The notes: generated by a model from the sequence alone, not told the origin. A stretch of 8,649 bases of DNA from Chloroflexota bacterium (GCA_021828635.1 JAJZEJ010000405.1:1-8649), one strand, 5' to 3'. Positions 1-7,200 are shown, numbered from the stretch's first letter. Program-made: numbers and translations.

Positions 1-265
1 CTCCACCCTCCACAATTCGCCGAACTTTCCGTATCTGTGCAGTATGAGCCAGCTTTGCCAATTGCTCCTCTTCACCTTTAGCAGTGACAAGGAGTATCTC
101 GTCTACCAGAGCGCAATGCTCAAAGGTTTCAAGAGCATGAATGATAATTGGCTTACCATCAATAGGTAAAAATATTTTATTGATGGAATGCCCCATCCGT
201 GCGCCCTGTCCTGCCCCTAAGACAATTGCTACGACGCGCTGTGAAGAACGCTGTTGTCTTCCCAC
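1..265 (-). CDS. ispD: IspD-like 2-C-methyl-D-erythritol 4-phosphate cytidylyltransferase, N-terminal part (runs off the left edge)
   Basis: This reads leftward; 88 codons are visible without a stop. The family transfers CMP from CTP to 2-C-methyl-D-erythritol 4-phosphate in the cytoplasm, in the non-mevalonate isoprenoid pathway. The nucleotide-binding signature is clear: VLGAGQGARMG at residues 15-25, with R23 and the glycine-rich loop, then NKIFLPIDGKP at 29-39 with the conserved lysine K30, then IIIHALETFE. The visible part ends in VEGG, where IspD proteins usually continue into a GG-R-x-S motif. A GTG start at 265 is chosen because AAAGG lies 8 bases upstream; an in-frame GTG at 274 has poorer spacing. 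The usual PAAG/AAAG has become VLGAG, a small deviation. A related CTP transferase such as TarI-type is possible, because the substrate-binding C-terminal half is not visible. The gene is divergent from the acoA operon and has its own promoter. Confidence 0.82.
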   Translation of the reverse strand, partial: MGRQQRSSQRVVAIVLGAGQGARMGHSINKIFLPIDGKPIIIHALETFEHCALVDEILLVTAKGEEEQLAKLAHTAQIRKVRRIVEGG

Positions 266-290
266 GAATTTCACCTTTGTGCGGATTTGG

Positions 291-306
291 TACTTTGTGC
301 AAAGTA
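291..306. promoter_or_regulatory. Palindrome over the ispD -10/+1 region, possible operator
   Basis: TACTTTG-TG-CAAAGTA has perfect 7-base arms around a 2-base centre. It overlaps the -10 box and start point of the ispD promoter, a typical repressor position. On the minus strand it contains TTGCACA, also found in the putative SorC-type sites at 461-479 and 7125-7144, but the rest of the site differs. The binding protein is therefore unknown. Confidence 0.5.
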
Positions 307-331
307 TACCTTGCTAAATTTCGCTTGTCAA
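303..331 (-). promoter_or_regulatory. Promoter of ispD (sigma-70/A type)
   Basis: Read on the minus strand there is a perfect -35 TTGACA (326-331), a 17-base spacer and a -10 TATACT (303-308). Transcription would start near 296, giving a leader of about 30 bases before the GTG at 265. The spacing and both hexamers are near consensus, so an activator should not be needed. Confidence 0.8.
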
Positions 332-412
332 GAGTTAATTTGCTGAGAAATGATGAGTTTAGAAAAAGAGACTACCACAACGGCTACTTAACAATTTTGG
401 AACGCTGGTACC

Positions 413-442
413 TTGACATCTTTCCAGGCTGTATGGTACAGT
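413..442 (+). promoter_or_regulatory. Promoter of the acoABC-ptsH operon
   Basis: There is a consensus -35 TTGACA at 413-418, an 18-base spacer, and a -10 TACAGT at 437-442. The start point is expected near 449, leaving a leader of about 78 bases before acoA at 527. The repeats at 447-479 lie directly on the start point, which suggests repression of this promoter. Confidence 0.7.
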
Positions 443-446
443 GAAT

Positions 447-479
447 ATATGTGCATATAATCACATATGTGCAATATGA
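447..479. promoter_or_regulatory. Tandem operator-like site at the aco operon start point, probable SorC-family regulator site
   Basis: ATATGTGCA occurs twice as a direct repeat, at 447-455 and 465-473 (18-base period). The second copy sits in TCACATATGTGCAATATGA (461-479), whose core CACATATGTG is a perfect palindrome. The first 17 bases match 15 of 17 bases of a site in the promoter of the SorC-type regulator gene (7125-7141). SorC-family proteins are known to bind as tetramers to paired sites, so the doubled arrangement fits. That this regulator binds here is an inference from the shared sequence. Confidence 0.6.
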
Positions 480-526
480 TCCTCAAAACTCGTTTCAGTG
501 CGGACATGCTTGGGAGGAAACAGCCT

Positions 527-1501
527 ATGTCGGAACAGGTACCAGAGTTCTCGCCAGAGCAGCTGCGGGCATGCTTGGCAACGATGTACCGCATTCGCGC
601 TTTTGAAGAGAAAGTAGATGTTTTATTCATGCGCGGTGAGGTCCATGGCACGACCCATCTCTCGATTGGTGAAGAGGCAACTGCTACTGGCGCACTCGCG
701 GCTCTTCGCCCAGATGATTTTATCACCAGTACTCATCGCGGTCATGGTCACTGCATCGCAAAGGGTGCTGATATTCACCTGATGATGGCCGAACTGCTCG
801 GCAAGGAAACCGGCTATTGCCGTGGACGTGGCGGTTCCATGCATATCGCCGATGTCAAAAGCGGAAATTTAGGAGCCAATGGTGTTGTTGGTGGTGGCAT
901 CCCTGTGGCTACAGGAGTTGGGCTGAGTATGAAGATGCAGCAAGATAGCCGTGTCTGCCTGTGTTTCTTTGGCGATGGTGCGGCGAACGAAGGCACCTTC
1001 CATGAGTCGATCAATATGGCGGCCATCTGGGATTTACCAGTGATCTACCTCTGCGAAAACAATCAGTACGGGATGTCGATGTCTACGAAGCGTTCCATGC
1101 GCAATGAGACGATTGCGCAGAGAGCCGTAGCTTACGGTATTCCGGGTGAACGTGTAGATGGGATGGATGTCTTTGCTGTCTATACTGCTGTTGCTCAGGC
1201 AGCGGTGCGGGCGCGGGCGGGCCAGGGGCCATCGCTGATTGAAGCACTTACCTATCGCTACAAAGGCCACTCGAAGAGCGACCAGAACCGCTATCGCACA
1301 CGCGATGAGATTCGGGCTTGGCAACAGCGTGATGCAATTCAGCGGCTCATCACTACGTTATCAGAGCGCAATCTTGTGAACGAGCAAGAAGTGAAGCAGA
1401 TAGAGGCCGCAGCCTATCAGGGAATCGAAGACGCTTACCAGTTTGCGCTTGAGAGTCCTGACCCCAATCCGGCATCGCTGCTCGAAGGAGTGTATGCATG
1501 A
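527..1501 (+). CDS. acoA: Acetoin dehydrogenase-type E1 component, alpha subunit (TPP-dependent)
   Basis: The protein has 324 residues, normal for the family. With the beta subunit it forms the thiamine-diphosphate-dependent E1 that decarboxylates or cleaves the substrate and passes the acyl group to lipoyl-E2. Visible signatures are HRGHGH at 70-75, [10 protein letters not shown] around 100-109, and the TPP/Mg motif starting at GDG (149-151) and ending at NN (178-179). [11 protein letters not shown] at 248-258 resembles acetoin dehydrogenase alpha chains more than pyruvate dehydrogenase ones, which is why acetoin is favoured; pyruvate or another 2-oxoacid remains possible. The ATG at 527 is chosen because GGGAGGA lies 8 bases upstream. 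An upstream in-frame ATG at 467 would lie inside the operator-like repeats and lacks a ribosome site. The stop overlaps the acoB start (ATGA), indicating translational coupling. Confidence 0.88.
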   Translation: MSEQVPEFSPEQLRACLATMYRIRAFEEKVDVLFMRGEVHGTTHLSIGEEATATGALAALRPDDFITSTHRGHGHCIAKGADIHLMMAELLGKETGYCRGRGGSMHIADVKSGNLGANGVVGGGIPVATGVGLSMKMQQDSRVCLCFFGDGAANEGTFHESINMAAIWDLPVIYLCENNQYGMSMSTKRSMRNETIAQRAVAYGIPGERVDGMDVFAVYTAVAQAAVRARAGQGPSLIEALTYRYKGHSKSDQNRYRTRDEIRAWQQRDAIQRLITTLSERNLVNEQEVKQIEAAAYQGIEDAYQFALESPDPNPASLLEGVYA

Positions 1502-2553
1502 CTATCTCACAAATACCCTCTTCCACCTCACTTGACAATAGAGCGACGCAGACCCCTGTTTTACAGGAGATGACCTACGCAGAGGCTGTTCGTCTTGCGT
1601 TGCGTGAAGAGATGCTACGGAACCCGCGTGTTTTTTTGATGGGTGAAGACATTGGTATTTATGGTGGAGCCTTTGGCGTGACACGCGGTCTGGTTGAGGA
1701 ATTCGGCGAGGAGCGGGTGCGTGATACGCCTATCTCCGAGGCGGTAATTGCGGGTGCGGCCATTGGAGCGGCGTTGACTGGCATGCGTCCCGTGGCCGAG
1801 TTCCAGTTTAGCGATTTTATGGCCATCGCTATGGATCAGATTGTCAATCAAGGGGCAAAGCTGCGTTTCATGTTTGGCGGCAAGGCGGAAGTTCCAGTGG
1901 TCTTTCGCGCTCCACTGGGTTCTGGCACCGGAGCGGCGGCGCAACACTCACAAAGCTTGGAAGCCTGGTTTGCGCATATTCCAGGGCTTAAAGTGGTGCT
2001 ACCCGCGACTCCGGCTGATGCCAAAGGTCTCCTTACTGCGGCTATTCGTGATACCAATCCGGTCATTGTCCTTGAGCATAAAGTGTTGTATAAGCAAAAA
2101 GGCATGGTGCCAGTTGGTGAATATACTGTGCCACTGGGTCAGGCTGAGATCAAACGCACCGGCAAAGATGTCACTATCGTCGCGCTCTCCATCATGGTCT
2201 CACGTGCGCTAACAGTGGCAGAACGCCTAGCGCAGGAGGGAATTGAGGCCGAAGTCATTGACCCACGCACCATTCGTCCGTTAGATGATGCGGCAATTAT
2301 TGCCTCCGTGTGCAAGACAGGCCGTGTTCTCATCGTCCATGAGGCAGTGCAGAGTGGTGGTTTCGGCGGCGAAATTGCGGCGCGTATCGCCTCTAGCGAA
2401 GCCTTCTACTATCTGGACGCGCCTATCCTGCGCCTGGGCGGCGCGGAGGTACCCATTCCCTATCATCCCATTCTTGAGCGCAGTGCCACACCGCAAGAGG
2501 AGGATATATATCAGGCCGTGTTGCGGCTTCTGCGCCGCGACCCATTGCAATAA
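1498..2553 (+). CDS. acoB: Acetoin dehydrogenase-type E1 component, beta subunit
   Basis: This 351-residue protein is the partner of the E1 alpha subunit; together they form the alpha2-beta2 E1 enzyme. The N-terminal pyrimidine-binding domain shows [21 protein letters not shown] (about 45-65), the conserved glutamate E81 in [14 protein letters not shown] (102-107), and the conserved H150 in [12 protein letters not shown]. The C-terminal transketolase-like domain starts about residue 222 and includes [12 protein letters not shown] and [14 protein letters not shown]. The start overlaps the acoA stop by four bases and has GAAGGAG 7 bases upstream. About 24 residues precede the point where many homologues begin (MTYAEAV). 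An internal ATG there has AGGAG directly abutting it, too close to be a good ribosome site, so the longer form is preferred. Substrate, acetoin or a 2-oxoacid, cannot be decided from this subunit. Confidence 0.88.
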   Translation: MTISQIPSSTSLDNRATQTPVLQEMTYAEAVRLALREEMLRNPRVFLMGEDIGIYGGAFGVTRGLVEEFGEERVRDTPISEAVIAGAAIGAALTGMRPVAEFQFSDFMAIAMDQIVNQGAKLRFMFGGKAEVPVVFRAPLGSGTGAAAQHSQSLEAWFAHIPGLKVVLPATPADAKGLLTAAIRDTNPVIVLEHKVLYKQKGMVPVGEYTVPLGQAEIKRTGKDVTIVALSIMVSRALTVAERLAQEGIEAEVIDPRTIRPLDDAAIIASVCKTGRVLIVHEAVQSGGFGGEIAARIASSEAFYYLDAPILRLGGAEVPIPYHPILERSATPQEEDIYQAVLRLLRRDPLQ

Positions 2554-2575
2554 GCCAGAGTACAGGGGAAGCCTT

Positions 2576-3910
2576 ATGGAGAGATCATTGACGATGCCGA
2601 AGCTCGGTATGACGATGACCGAGGGAACAATCCTACAATGGTTCTATCACGAAGGTGATATGATCGAGAAGGATGAACCATTGTTGGAGGTCATGACCGA
2701 TAAAGTGAATATCGAAGTTGAAACTCCCGCTCATGGACGGCTCGTGCGCATTCTGGCGCATGACGGTGAAACGTTACCTGTTGGCACACCACTGGCCATC
2801 ATTGCAGATGCGACTGAGGCAATCGCGGCTACGCCCGCAGCTAAGCGGGAAGCGGCAGTACAGGGCGTGGATTTGCATGCTGTTCTGGCCGCGGGTACTG
2901 TGCCACCATTGCATCGTAGCGATATCCAGCTTTTTGTTCAGCGCGAGCAGCAAGAGACGCAGACCGTCAAGATAACGCCATTAGCACAAAAGATCGCCAG
3001 TGAGCATAACATTGATCTCGCGGTTATTGCGGAGCGCAAGGCTGGCGAAACGGTGCGAAAAGTAACACGTGCTGATGTTGAGGCATTACTGGCTGAGCAG
3101 AGCCTTACATCTCGCCCGTCCAACCTGCCCAATGGTATTACTCAACCATCTCCGAATGGTATACCCGCAATGCCGATACAACAAGCAGAGACCGGCTACG
3201 AATTGATACCACTCTCTCCTGTGCGTCGCGTGATTGGGCAGCGTATGCAACAGAGTATCACGACCGCACCCCATATCTATCTGGACACCGAGATAGATAT
3301 GACCGAAGCGGAACGCTGTCGTCAACATATTACACGTAACCTGCAAGCTGAAGGTGAAGCTGCTCCCTCGCTGACAGCAGTCCTCTTACGCGCGGTAGCG
3401 ACGGCACTTCTCAAGAATCCAGAGGTGAATGCCGTGTTTGCGGCGGGAGCAACGCAAGGTAAAGATGCGATCAAACGCTGGCATATCGTGCATATTGGCG
3501 TGGCCGTTGCTACTGAACAGGCATTGTATACGCCCGTGATTCGCAACGCACATCGACAGACAATTGCTGAACTCTCATGTTCACTGCGCCAGATGGTGCA
3601 GGCGGCACGGCAAAGTAAGCTAAAGCCGGAAGATGTAGCCGATGCAACCTTCACCATCTCAAACCTGGGTATGTATGGAATCGATACGTTTCACGCCATT
3701 ATTCCTCCCGGCCAGAGTGCCATTCTGGCCGTGGGAAGAGTAACCAAACGTGGCCAGGTGGTTGAAGATGAACACGGCGAGCGGCTAGAGATACGTCCCA
3801 TGATGAAGGTTTCGCTCTCGGCGGATCATCGTGTGCTGGATGGCGCATCAGCGAGTCGTTTTCTATCCACGCTCAAGATGCTTCTAGAGGATCCTTATCT
3901 GCTCCTTTGA
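2576..3910 (+). CDS. acoC: Dihydrolipoamide acyltransferase (E2) of an acetoin/2-oxoacid dehydrogenase complex
   Basis: This 444-residue E2 accepts the acyl group on lipoyl-lysine and transfers it to CoA (acetyl-CoA if the substrate is acetoin or pyruvate). Domains in order: one lipoyl domain at 3-77 with the modified lysine K43 in MTDKVNIE; a degenerate peripheral-subunit-binding-like segment at about 86-121; a clear peripheral-subunit-binding domain at about 134-171 (ITPLAQKIASEHNIDL onward); a Pro/Asn/Gln-rich linker to about 207; and the catalytic domain from 208, with the active-site HRVLDG at 418-423 (H418, D422). The open frame extends upstream, but only the ATG at 2576 is preceded by AGGGGAA (5-base gap) and gives a normal N-terminus; the upstream part overlaps acoB in another frame. 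It lies 22 bases after acoB and 28 before ptsH, inside one operon. The matching E3 is absent from the window. Confidence 0.9.
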   Translation: MERSLTMPKLGMTMTEGTILQWFYHEGDMIEKDEPLLEVMTDKVNIEVETPAHGRLVRILAHDGETLPVGTPLAIIADATEAIAATPAAKREAAVQGVDLHAVLAAGTVPPLHRSDIQLFVQREQQETQTVKITPLAQKIASEHNIDLAVIAERKAGETVRKVTRADVEALLAEQSLTSRPSNLPNGITQPSPNGIPAMPIQQAETGYELIPLSPVRRVIGQRMQQSITTAPHIYLDTEIDMTEAERCRQHITRNLQAEGEAAPSLTAVLLRAVATALLKNPEVNAVFAAGATQGKDAIKRWHIVHIGVAVATEQALYTPVIRNAHRQTIAELSCSLRQMVQAARQSKLKPEDVADATFTISNLGMYGIDTFHAIIPPGQSAILAVGRVTKRGQVVEDEHGERLEIRPMMKVSLSADHRVLDGASASRFLSTLKMLLEDPYLLL

Positions 3911-3938
3911 TTGTGAGCTTATGCCAGGGAGAACAAGT

Positions 3939-4205
3939 ATGCAAAAAGCAACGATGCTGGTACGACACGAAGCCGGTCTCCATGCGCGGCCCGCCGCGCA
4001 GTTCGTCAAGCTTGCCAAGCAATATACAAGTGCTATCTCTGTATCCAGCAAAGGCAAAACGGTGAATGCGAAGAGTATGGTACTCATTCTAACGCTCGGT
4101 ATTAGTCGGGATACTGAGATAGAAATCAGTGCGGTTGGCGAAGACGAGCAAGAGGCTGTGGCGGCGCTTGTTGGTTTGATTGAGGGTAATTTCCCTGAAA
4201 TGTAG
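3939..4205 (+). CDS. ptsH: PTS phosphocarrier protein HPr
   Basis: This 88-residue protein relays phosphate from phospho-Enzyme I to PTS EIIA domains or to other HPr-dependent acceptors in the cytoplasm. The catalytic histidine is H15 in GLHARPAAQF, exactly at the canonical position, with R17 conserved. S46 in NAKSMVLILTLG occupies the place that HPr kinase phosphorylates in Gram-positive bacteria, but the residues after it (MVLIL) differ from the usual IMGVM. Whether it is a kinase target is open. The start at 3939 follows AGGGAGA by 6 bases; an ATG at 3921 would add MPGRTS and lacks a ribosome site. It is the last gene of the aco operon, 28 bases after acoC, an unusual place for HPr, and it faces ptsI tail to tail. 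Confidence 0.93.
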   Translation: MQKATMLVRHEAGLHARPAAQFVKLAKQYTSAISVSSKGKTVNAKSMVLILTLGISRDTEIEISAVGEDEQEAVAALVGLIEGNFPEM

Positions 4206-4210
4206 CAAGG

Positions 4211-4259
4211 AAAGTGCGAGCGGGTCAGGAAAGCTGAGATTCCTACCCGCTCGCATTTT
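4211..4259. terminator. Bidirectional intrinsic terminator between ptsH and ptsI
   Basis: A GC-rich stem TGCGAGCGGGT (4215-4225) pairs with ACCCGCTCGCA (4245-4255). It is extended outward by a G-T pair and AAA/TTT, and inward by AGGAA (4227-4231) with TTCCT (4240-4244) around an 8-base loop. T-rich tracts flank it on both strands (TTTTCTTT rightward, TTTCCTT leftward). It starts six bases after the ptsH stop and ends six bases before the ptsI stop, so it can end both convergent operons. Confidence 0.9.
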
Positions 4260-4264
4260 CTTTG

Positions 4265-6028
4265 CTAGACCTCGTGTGGGAGTGTACTCATGAGAATCTG
4301 CTCAATCTCGTGAGCGTGTTCGGCTGCAAGAACACGCTGAACAACCTCCTGCGCCTGCGTTTGAGAAGTATGCCGAATCACATGCTTGACCTCGTTGAGT
4401 GAGGAAGAGTCCATGCTCAATTCGTTGATACCCAGGCCCAACAGAAATGCGGTAGCACGTGCGTCGCCTGCCATCTCACCACATATGCCCACCCAACGCT
4501 GATGCTGACGGGCCGTTGTGACAACGTGAGCGATGGAACGCATAAGAGCCGGATGGAAAGGCCGATGAAGTTCTGCCAGACGAGCATTCATACGATCAGC
4601 TGCCAGCGTATACTGCGTCAGATCATTCGTGCCTAGACTGAAAAAATTCACCTCACGTGCCAGAATATCCGTGAGCAGGGCAGCAGCTGGTGTTTCAACC
4701 ATGATGCCCAGACGGATGCGAGAGAGAACCGGTCCGCTCAGGCAGCCTTCCTGCAACAACGCACGCTCGGTTTCTTGCACGAACGCTTTGGCTTGGCGAA
4801 ACTCGCGCAGATCATCGATCATGGGGAACATGAGCCAAGGGGCGGCCTTGCTTCTCTCAGCAGCACGCAAGAGCGCCCGCAGTTGTGTGCGGAAAAGATG
4901 CTGATAAGGCTCGGCAAGGCAAAGCCTGATCCCACGTAGACCGAGAAAAGGATTGCTCTCAAAGGCCAGATCAAGATAAGGAATAGTTTTGTCGCCGCCG
5001 ATGTCGAGCGTGCGCACGATAACAGTCTTGTCGGCAAAGGTTTCTAGCACATTGCGGTAGACGCTACATTGTTCTTCCTCGTCAGGAGGCGTGTTACGAT
5101 CTAGAAAGAGAAACTCTGTGCGGAAAAGCCCAATGCCAGAAGCGCCCGCCTCAAGCGCCACGCTTGCATCTTGCTCACGACCAATGTTGGCTGCAAGTTC
5201 GATAGTCAGACTATCAGGAGTGATGGCAGGCAAGTGGCGCATTCTTTGCAGTTCTTGCCGGTGGCGACGATACTCCTGCAAATCACGCTCGTAGGTGGCG
5301 CGTGTATGCTCATGTGGATTGATGACAACATGCCCTGTTGTACCATTCAGCGCAATGTGAAGCGTTGATGGCTCGTTAGCATGTAACGTAGCAAGCAGAC
5401 CGGAGACGCCGACGATAGCAGGAATGCCCATCTGGCGTGCAAGAATGGCCGTGTGTGAGGTTGGCCCACCCTGCTCCGTGATAAGACCTAGCACCAGCGT
5501 CGCATCGAGTCCTGCGGTATCGGACGGTAAGAGATCGCGAGCCGCGATGATAACGGGAGTTTGAATATGGTGCAGTCGCCGACCTGGAGAATCCAGCAGG
5601 TGCGAGACAATGCGCACGCGCAAATCATGAATATCGGCGGCGCGGGCCTGGAAGTAACTATCGCTCAGTTCTGTCAGTGCCTGTGCAAACACTTCTGCCG
5701 CATCCCATATAGCCCATGCCGCATTTTTTAGCTCTGCTTCAATTTGCTGGTAAGCACTTTCGTGCAATGCCTCATCTTCTAGCATGAGCAGGTGCGCATC
5801 AAAGATATCGGCCTCTGCCTTGCCGACACGCGCTATCATCACGTCACGAAGCTGACGTATCTCTTCCATTGATGCATGAATGGCCTCTGCCAGCCGCTCT
5901 TTTTCGGCTGAGACGGTCTCAGCCGTGATAGAAATTCGAGGAATCAGCGGCGGCTGTGGATCGTAAAGAATACAAGGGCCAATGGCTATGCCTCCGGCAG
6001 CCGCAATACCATGTAAAGTAGACATCAT
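4265..6028 (-). CDS. ptsI: PTS Enzyme I (phosphoenolpyruvate-protein phosphotransferase)
   Basis: This 587-residue full-length Enzyme I takes phosphate from phosphoenolpyruvate and gives it to HPr, the first step of the phosphotransferase system. The N-terminal half contains the HPr-binding helical region and the phosphorylated histidine H192 in ITEQGGPTSHTAILAR. The C-terminal PEP-binding barrel shows GLFRTEF (300-306), RTLDIGGDK (339-347), GIMVETPAA (441-449), NDLTQYTLAADR (468-479) and the catalytic cysteine C516 in GICGEMAGD. All key residues are present, so it should be active. Two adjacent ATGs, at 6028 and 6025, both follow GAGGGAAGGAA; the first is taken. The gene begins 20 bases after the SorC-type regulator ends and is almost certainly co-transcribed with it. 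It is not in a ptsHI pair: HPr lies on the opposite strand downstream. No EII gene is in the window. Confidence 0.95.
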   Translation of the reverse strand: MMSTLHGIAAAGGIAIGPCILYDPQPPLIPRISITAETVSAEKERLAEAIHASMEEIRQLRDVMIARVGKAEADIFDAHLLMLEDEALHESAYQQIEAELKNAAWAIWDAAEVFAQALTELSDSYFQARAADIHDLRVRIVSHLLDSPGRRLHHIQTPVIIAARDLLPSDTAGLDATLVLGLITEQGGPTSHTAILARQMGIPAIVGVSGLLATLHANEPSTLHIALNGTTGHVVINPHEHTRATYERDLQEYRRHRQELQRMRHLPAITPDSLTIELAANIGREQDASVALEAGASGIGLFRTEFLFLDRNTPPDEEEQCSVYRNVLETFADKTVIVRTLDIGGDKTIPYLDLAFESNPFLGLRGIRLCLAEPYQHLFRTQLRALLRAAERSKAAPWLMFPMIDDLREFRQAKAFVQETERALLQEGCLSGPVLSRIRLGIMVETPAAALLTDILAREVNFFSLGTNDLTQYTLAADRMNARLAELHRPFHPALMRSIAHVVTTARQHQRWVGICGEMAGDARATAFLLGLGINELSMDSSSLNEVKHVIRHTSQTQAQEVVQRVLAAEHAHEIEQILMSTLPHEV

Positions 6029-6048
6029 TTCCTTCCCTCATCTCTTTG

Positions 6049-7077
6049 CTATCCTGATACGTTTACCACATTGCGGTTGGATGTACTGTTGAGAACAGCA
6101 TGCGCACACGATTCATCGGTAATCAGTACCTTGACAACACCAGTGCGTAAGGCACCTCTGATGGCCTCCGCTTTCGCTACTCCCGCTGCTACCGCAATCA
6201 CTTGAGGTACCTTACGGAGTGTTTCAATTGATATCGTAATGGTGCGATTGATGAGTTCTTTCGCGCATAACCGCCCCTCACTATCAAAGTAGCAACCACA
6301 AATGTCTCCGACCGCCCCCTGATTGCGAATCATCTGTAGCTCATACTCGTCCAAATAGCCCGCACGGAAGAGACCAGAGGCAGCCGGATGGACGCCACCA
6401 ATGCCAACCAGGGCCATATCCATCTGTTCCATCATCTGAAACGCACGCTGCAAGCCACGCTCCTTCAGCAAACCATCACGCACCATTCCATCAGCGACTA
6501 GTAGTGGGGCATGCAGGTAGTAGCAATGCGCTCCGTAAGCATCGGCGAGGCTACGTGCAATTTCGGGGCCATCAATATCGGGTGTAGAAGAGGTATCAAC
6601 ACTTCCCATCAGCTGAATAATATTCAAAGGGAGACGACGGCGTGGACGGAGAGCTTTCAGCATCTCCAACATAGATGTACCCCACGAGACACCGATAGTC
6701 TTGATTGGCTTAGGTGTTCCTGGCTCGCTCTTTGCCTCATTGGATTGGCTTTCCTGAATACGGCGATCAGTATAACGAGCAGCAAGCATGCCCACGTGAC
6801 CAAGTGTTAATTCATCAGCCGCATTACTCAGTAAGACCTGGGCATCACACAAGCCAAATTGTTGCATCAATTCTTCGCGCAGCGTGGCCGAGGTACGCAA
6901 AGGATGATGTACGTGAATATCAACCAAACCTAATTCGCGTGAACGGGTGAGGAGGCGTGAGACTCCTGAACGCGAAACGCCTATCACCTTCGCAATCTGC
7001 TCCTGCGTGTAATTTTCTTCGTAATAGAGGCTTGCCACTTCTGTAAGCAGATAGATGTCATCACTCTCTGGTAGCAT
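6049..7077 (-). CDS. SorC-family (DeoR/SorC type) sugar-binding transcriptional regulator
   Basis: The 342-residue protein has an N-terminal helix-turn-helix at about 23-46 (YTQEQIAKVIGVSRSGVSRLL) and a C-terminal SorC sugar-binding domain. That domain shows GVSWGTSM at 129-136, NQGAVGDICGCYFDSEGR at 252-269 and AGVAKAEAIRGAL at 298-310. Members sense phosphorylated sugars or related metabolites and usually repress nearby genes. A hydrophilic stretch at about 105-127, rich in Ser, Glu and Lys, looks like an insertion before GVSWG. The start at 7077 is chosen: AAAGGA lies 9 bases upstream, and the family-typical DDIYLLTEVASLYY follows at once. A start at 7182 would add 35 atypical residues and would lie within the promoter and operator. 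The gene leads an operon with ptsI and probably represses itself through the sites at 7104-7144. Confidence 0.88.
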   Translation of the reverse strand: MLPESDDIYLLTEVASLYYEENYTQEQIAKVIGVSRSGVSRLLTRSRELGLVDIHVHHPLRTSATLREELMQQFGLCDAQVLLSNAADELTLGHVGMLAARYTDRRIQESQSNEAKSEPGTPKPIKTIGVSWGTSMLEMLKALRPRRRLPLNIIQLMGSVDTSSTPDIDGPEIARSLADAYGAHCYYLHAPLLVADGMVRDGLLKERGLQRAFQMMEQMDMALVGIGGVHPAASGLFRAGYLDEYELQMIRNQGAVGDICGCYFDSEGRLCAKELINRTITISIETLRKVPQVIAVAAGVAKAEAIRGALRTGVVKVLITDESCAHAVLNSTSNRNVVNVSG

Positions 7078-7103
7078 TGGATACGATCCTTTTGTCGGAC
7101 AAT

Positions 7104-7144
7104 TTTCACAAACTAAGCAATATTTCACAAATGTGCAGTATTGA
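7104..7144. promoter_or_regulatory. Tandem operator-like site in the sorC-ptsI promoter, probable autoregulatory site
   Basis: TTTCACAAA is repeated directly at 7104-7112 and 7123-7131 (19-base period). The second copy continues as TTTCACAAATGTGCAGTAT, giving 15 of 17 identical bases to the aco promoter site from 461, and holds the dyad CACAA/ATGTG. The pair covers the predicted sorC start point (about 7143) and the leader. This fits repression by the SorC-type product; binding itself is inferred. Confidence 0.6.
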
Positions 7145-7149
7145 AAGTA

Positions 7150-7178
7150 ATTGTAAGAACTTAGCCGAAATTTGTCAA
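7150..7178 (-). promoter_or_regulatory. Promoter of the sorC-ptsI operon
   Basis: On the minus strand a perfect -35 TTGACA (7173-7178) is separated by 17 bases from a -10 TACAAT (7150-7155). The start point should be near 7143, giving a leader of about 65 bases. The operator-like repeats begin at the start point. Confidence 0.78.
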
Positions 7179-7200
7179 CCATATTGGCCTTATCAATCAG

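Noticed and set aside
467..526. Upstream ATG that would lengthen E1 alpha by 20 residues
   Set aside because: It lies inside the operator-like repeat, has no ribosome site, and the ATG at 527 has an excellent one with normal family length.
2285..2575. Long upstream open extension of the E2 frame
   Set aside because: It overlaps the E1 beta gene in another frame, and the lipoyl domain begins right at the ATG at 2576.
4629..5368. Open frames on the plus strand opposite ptsI
   Set aside because: They are antisense shadows of a strongly conserved Enzyme I gene, with no ribosome sites or recognisable domains.
7078..7182. Upstream start adding 35 residues to the SorC-type regulator
   Set aside because: The extra residues are not family-like, and they overlap the predicted -10 box, spacer and operator of the same gene.
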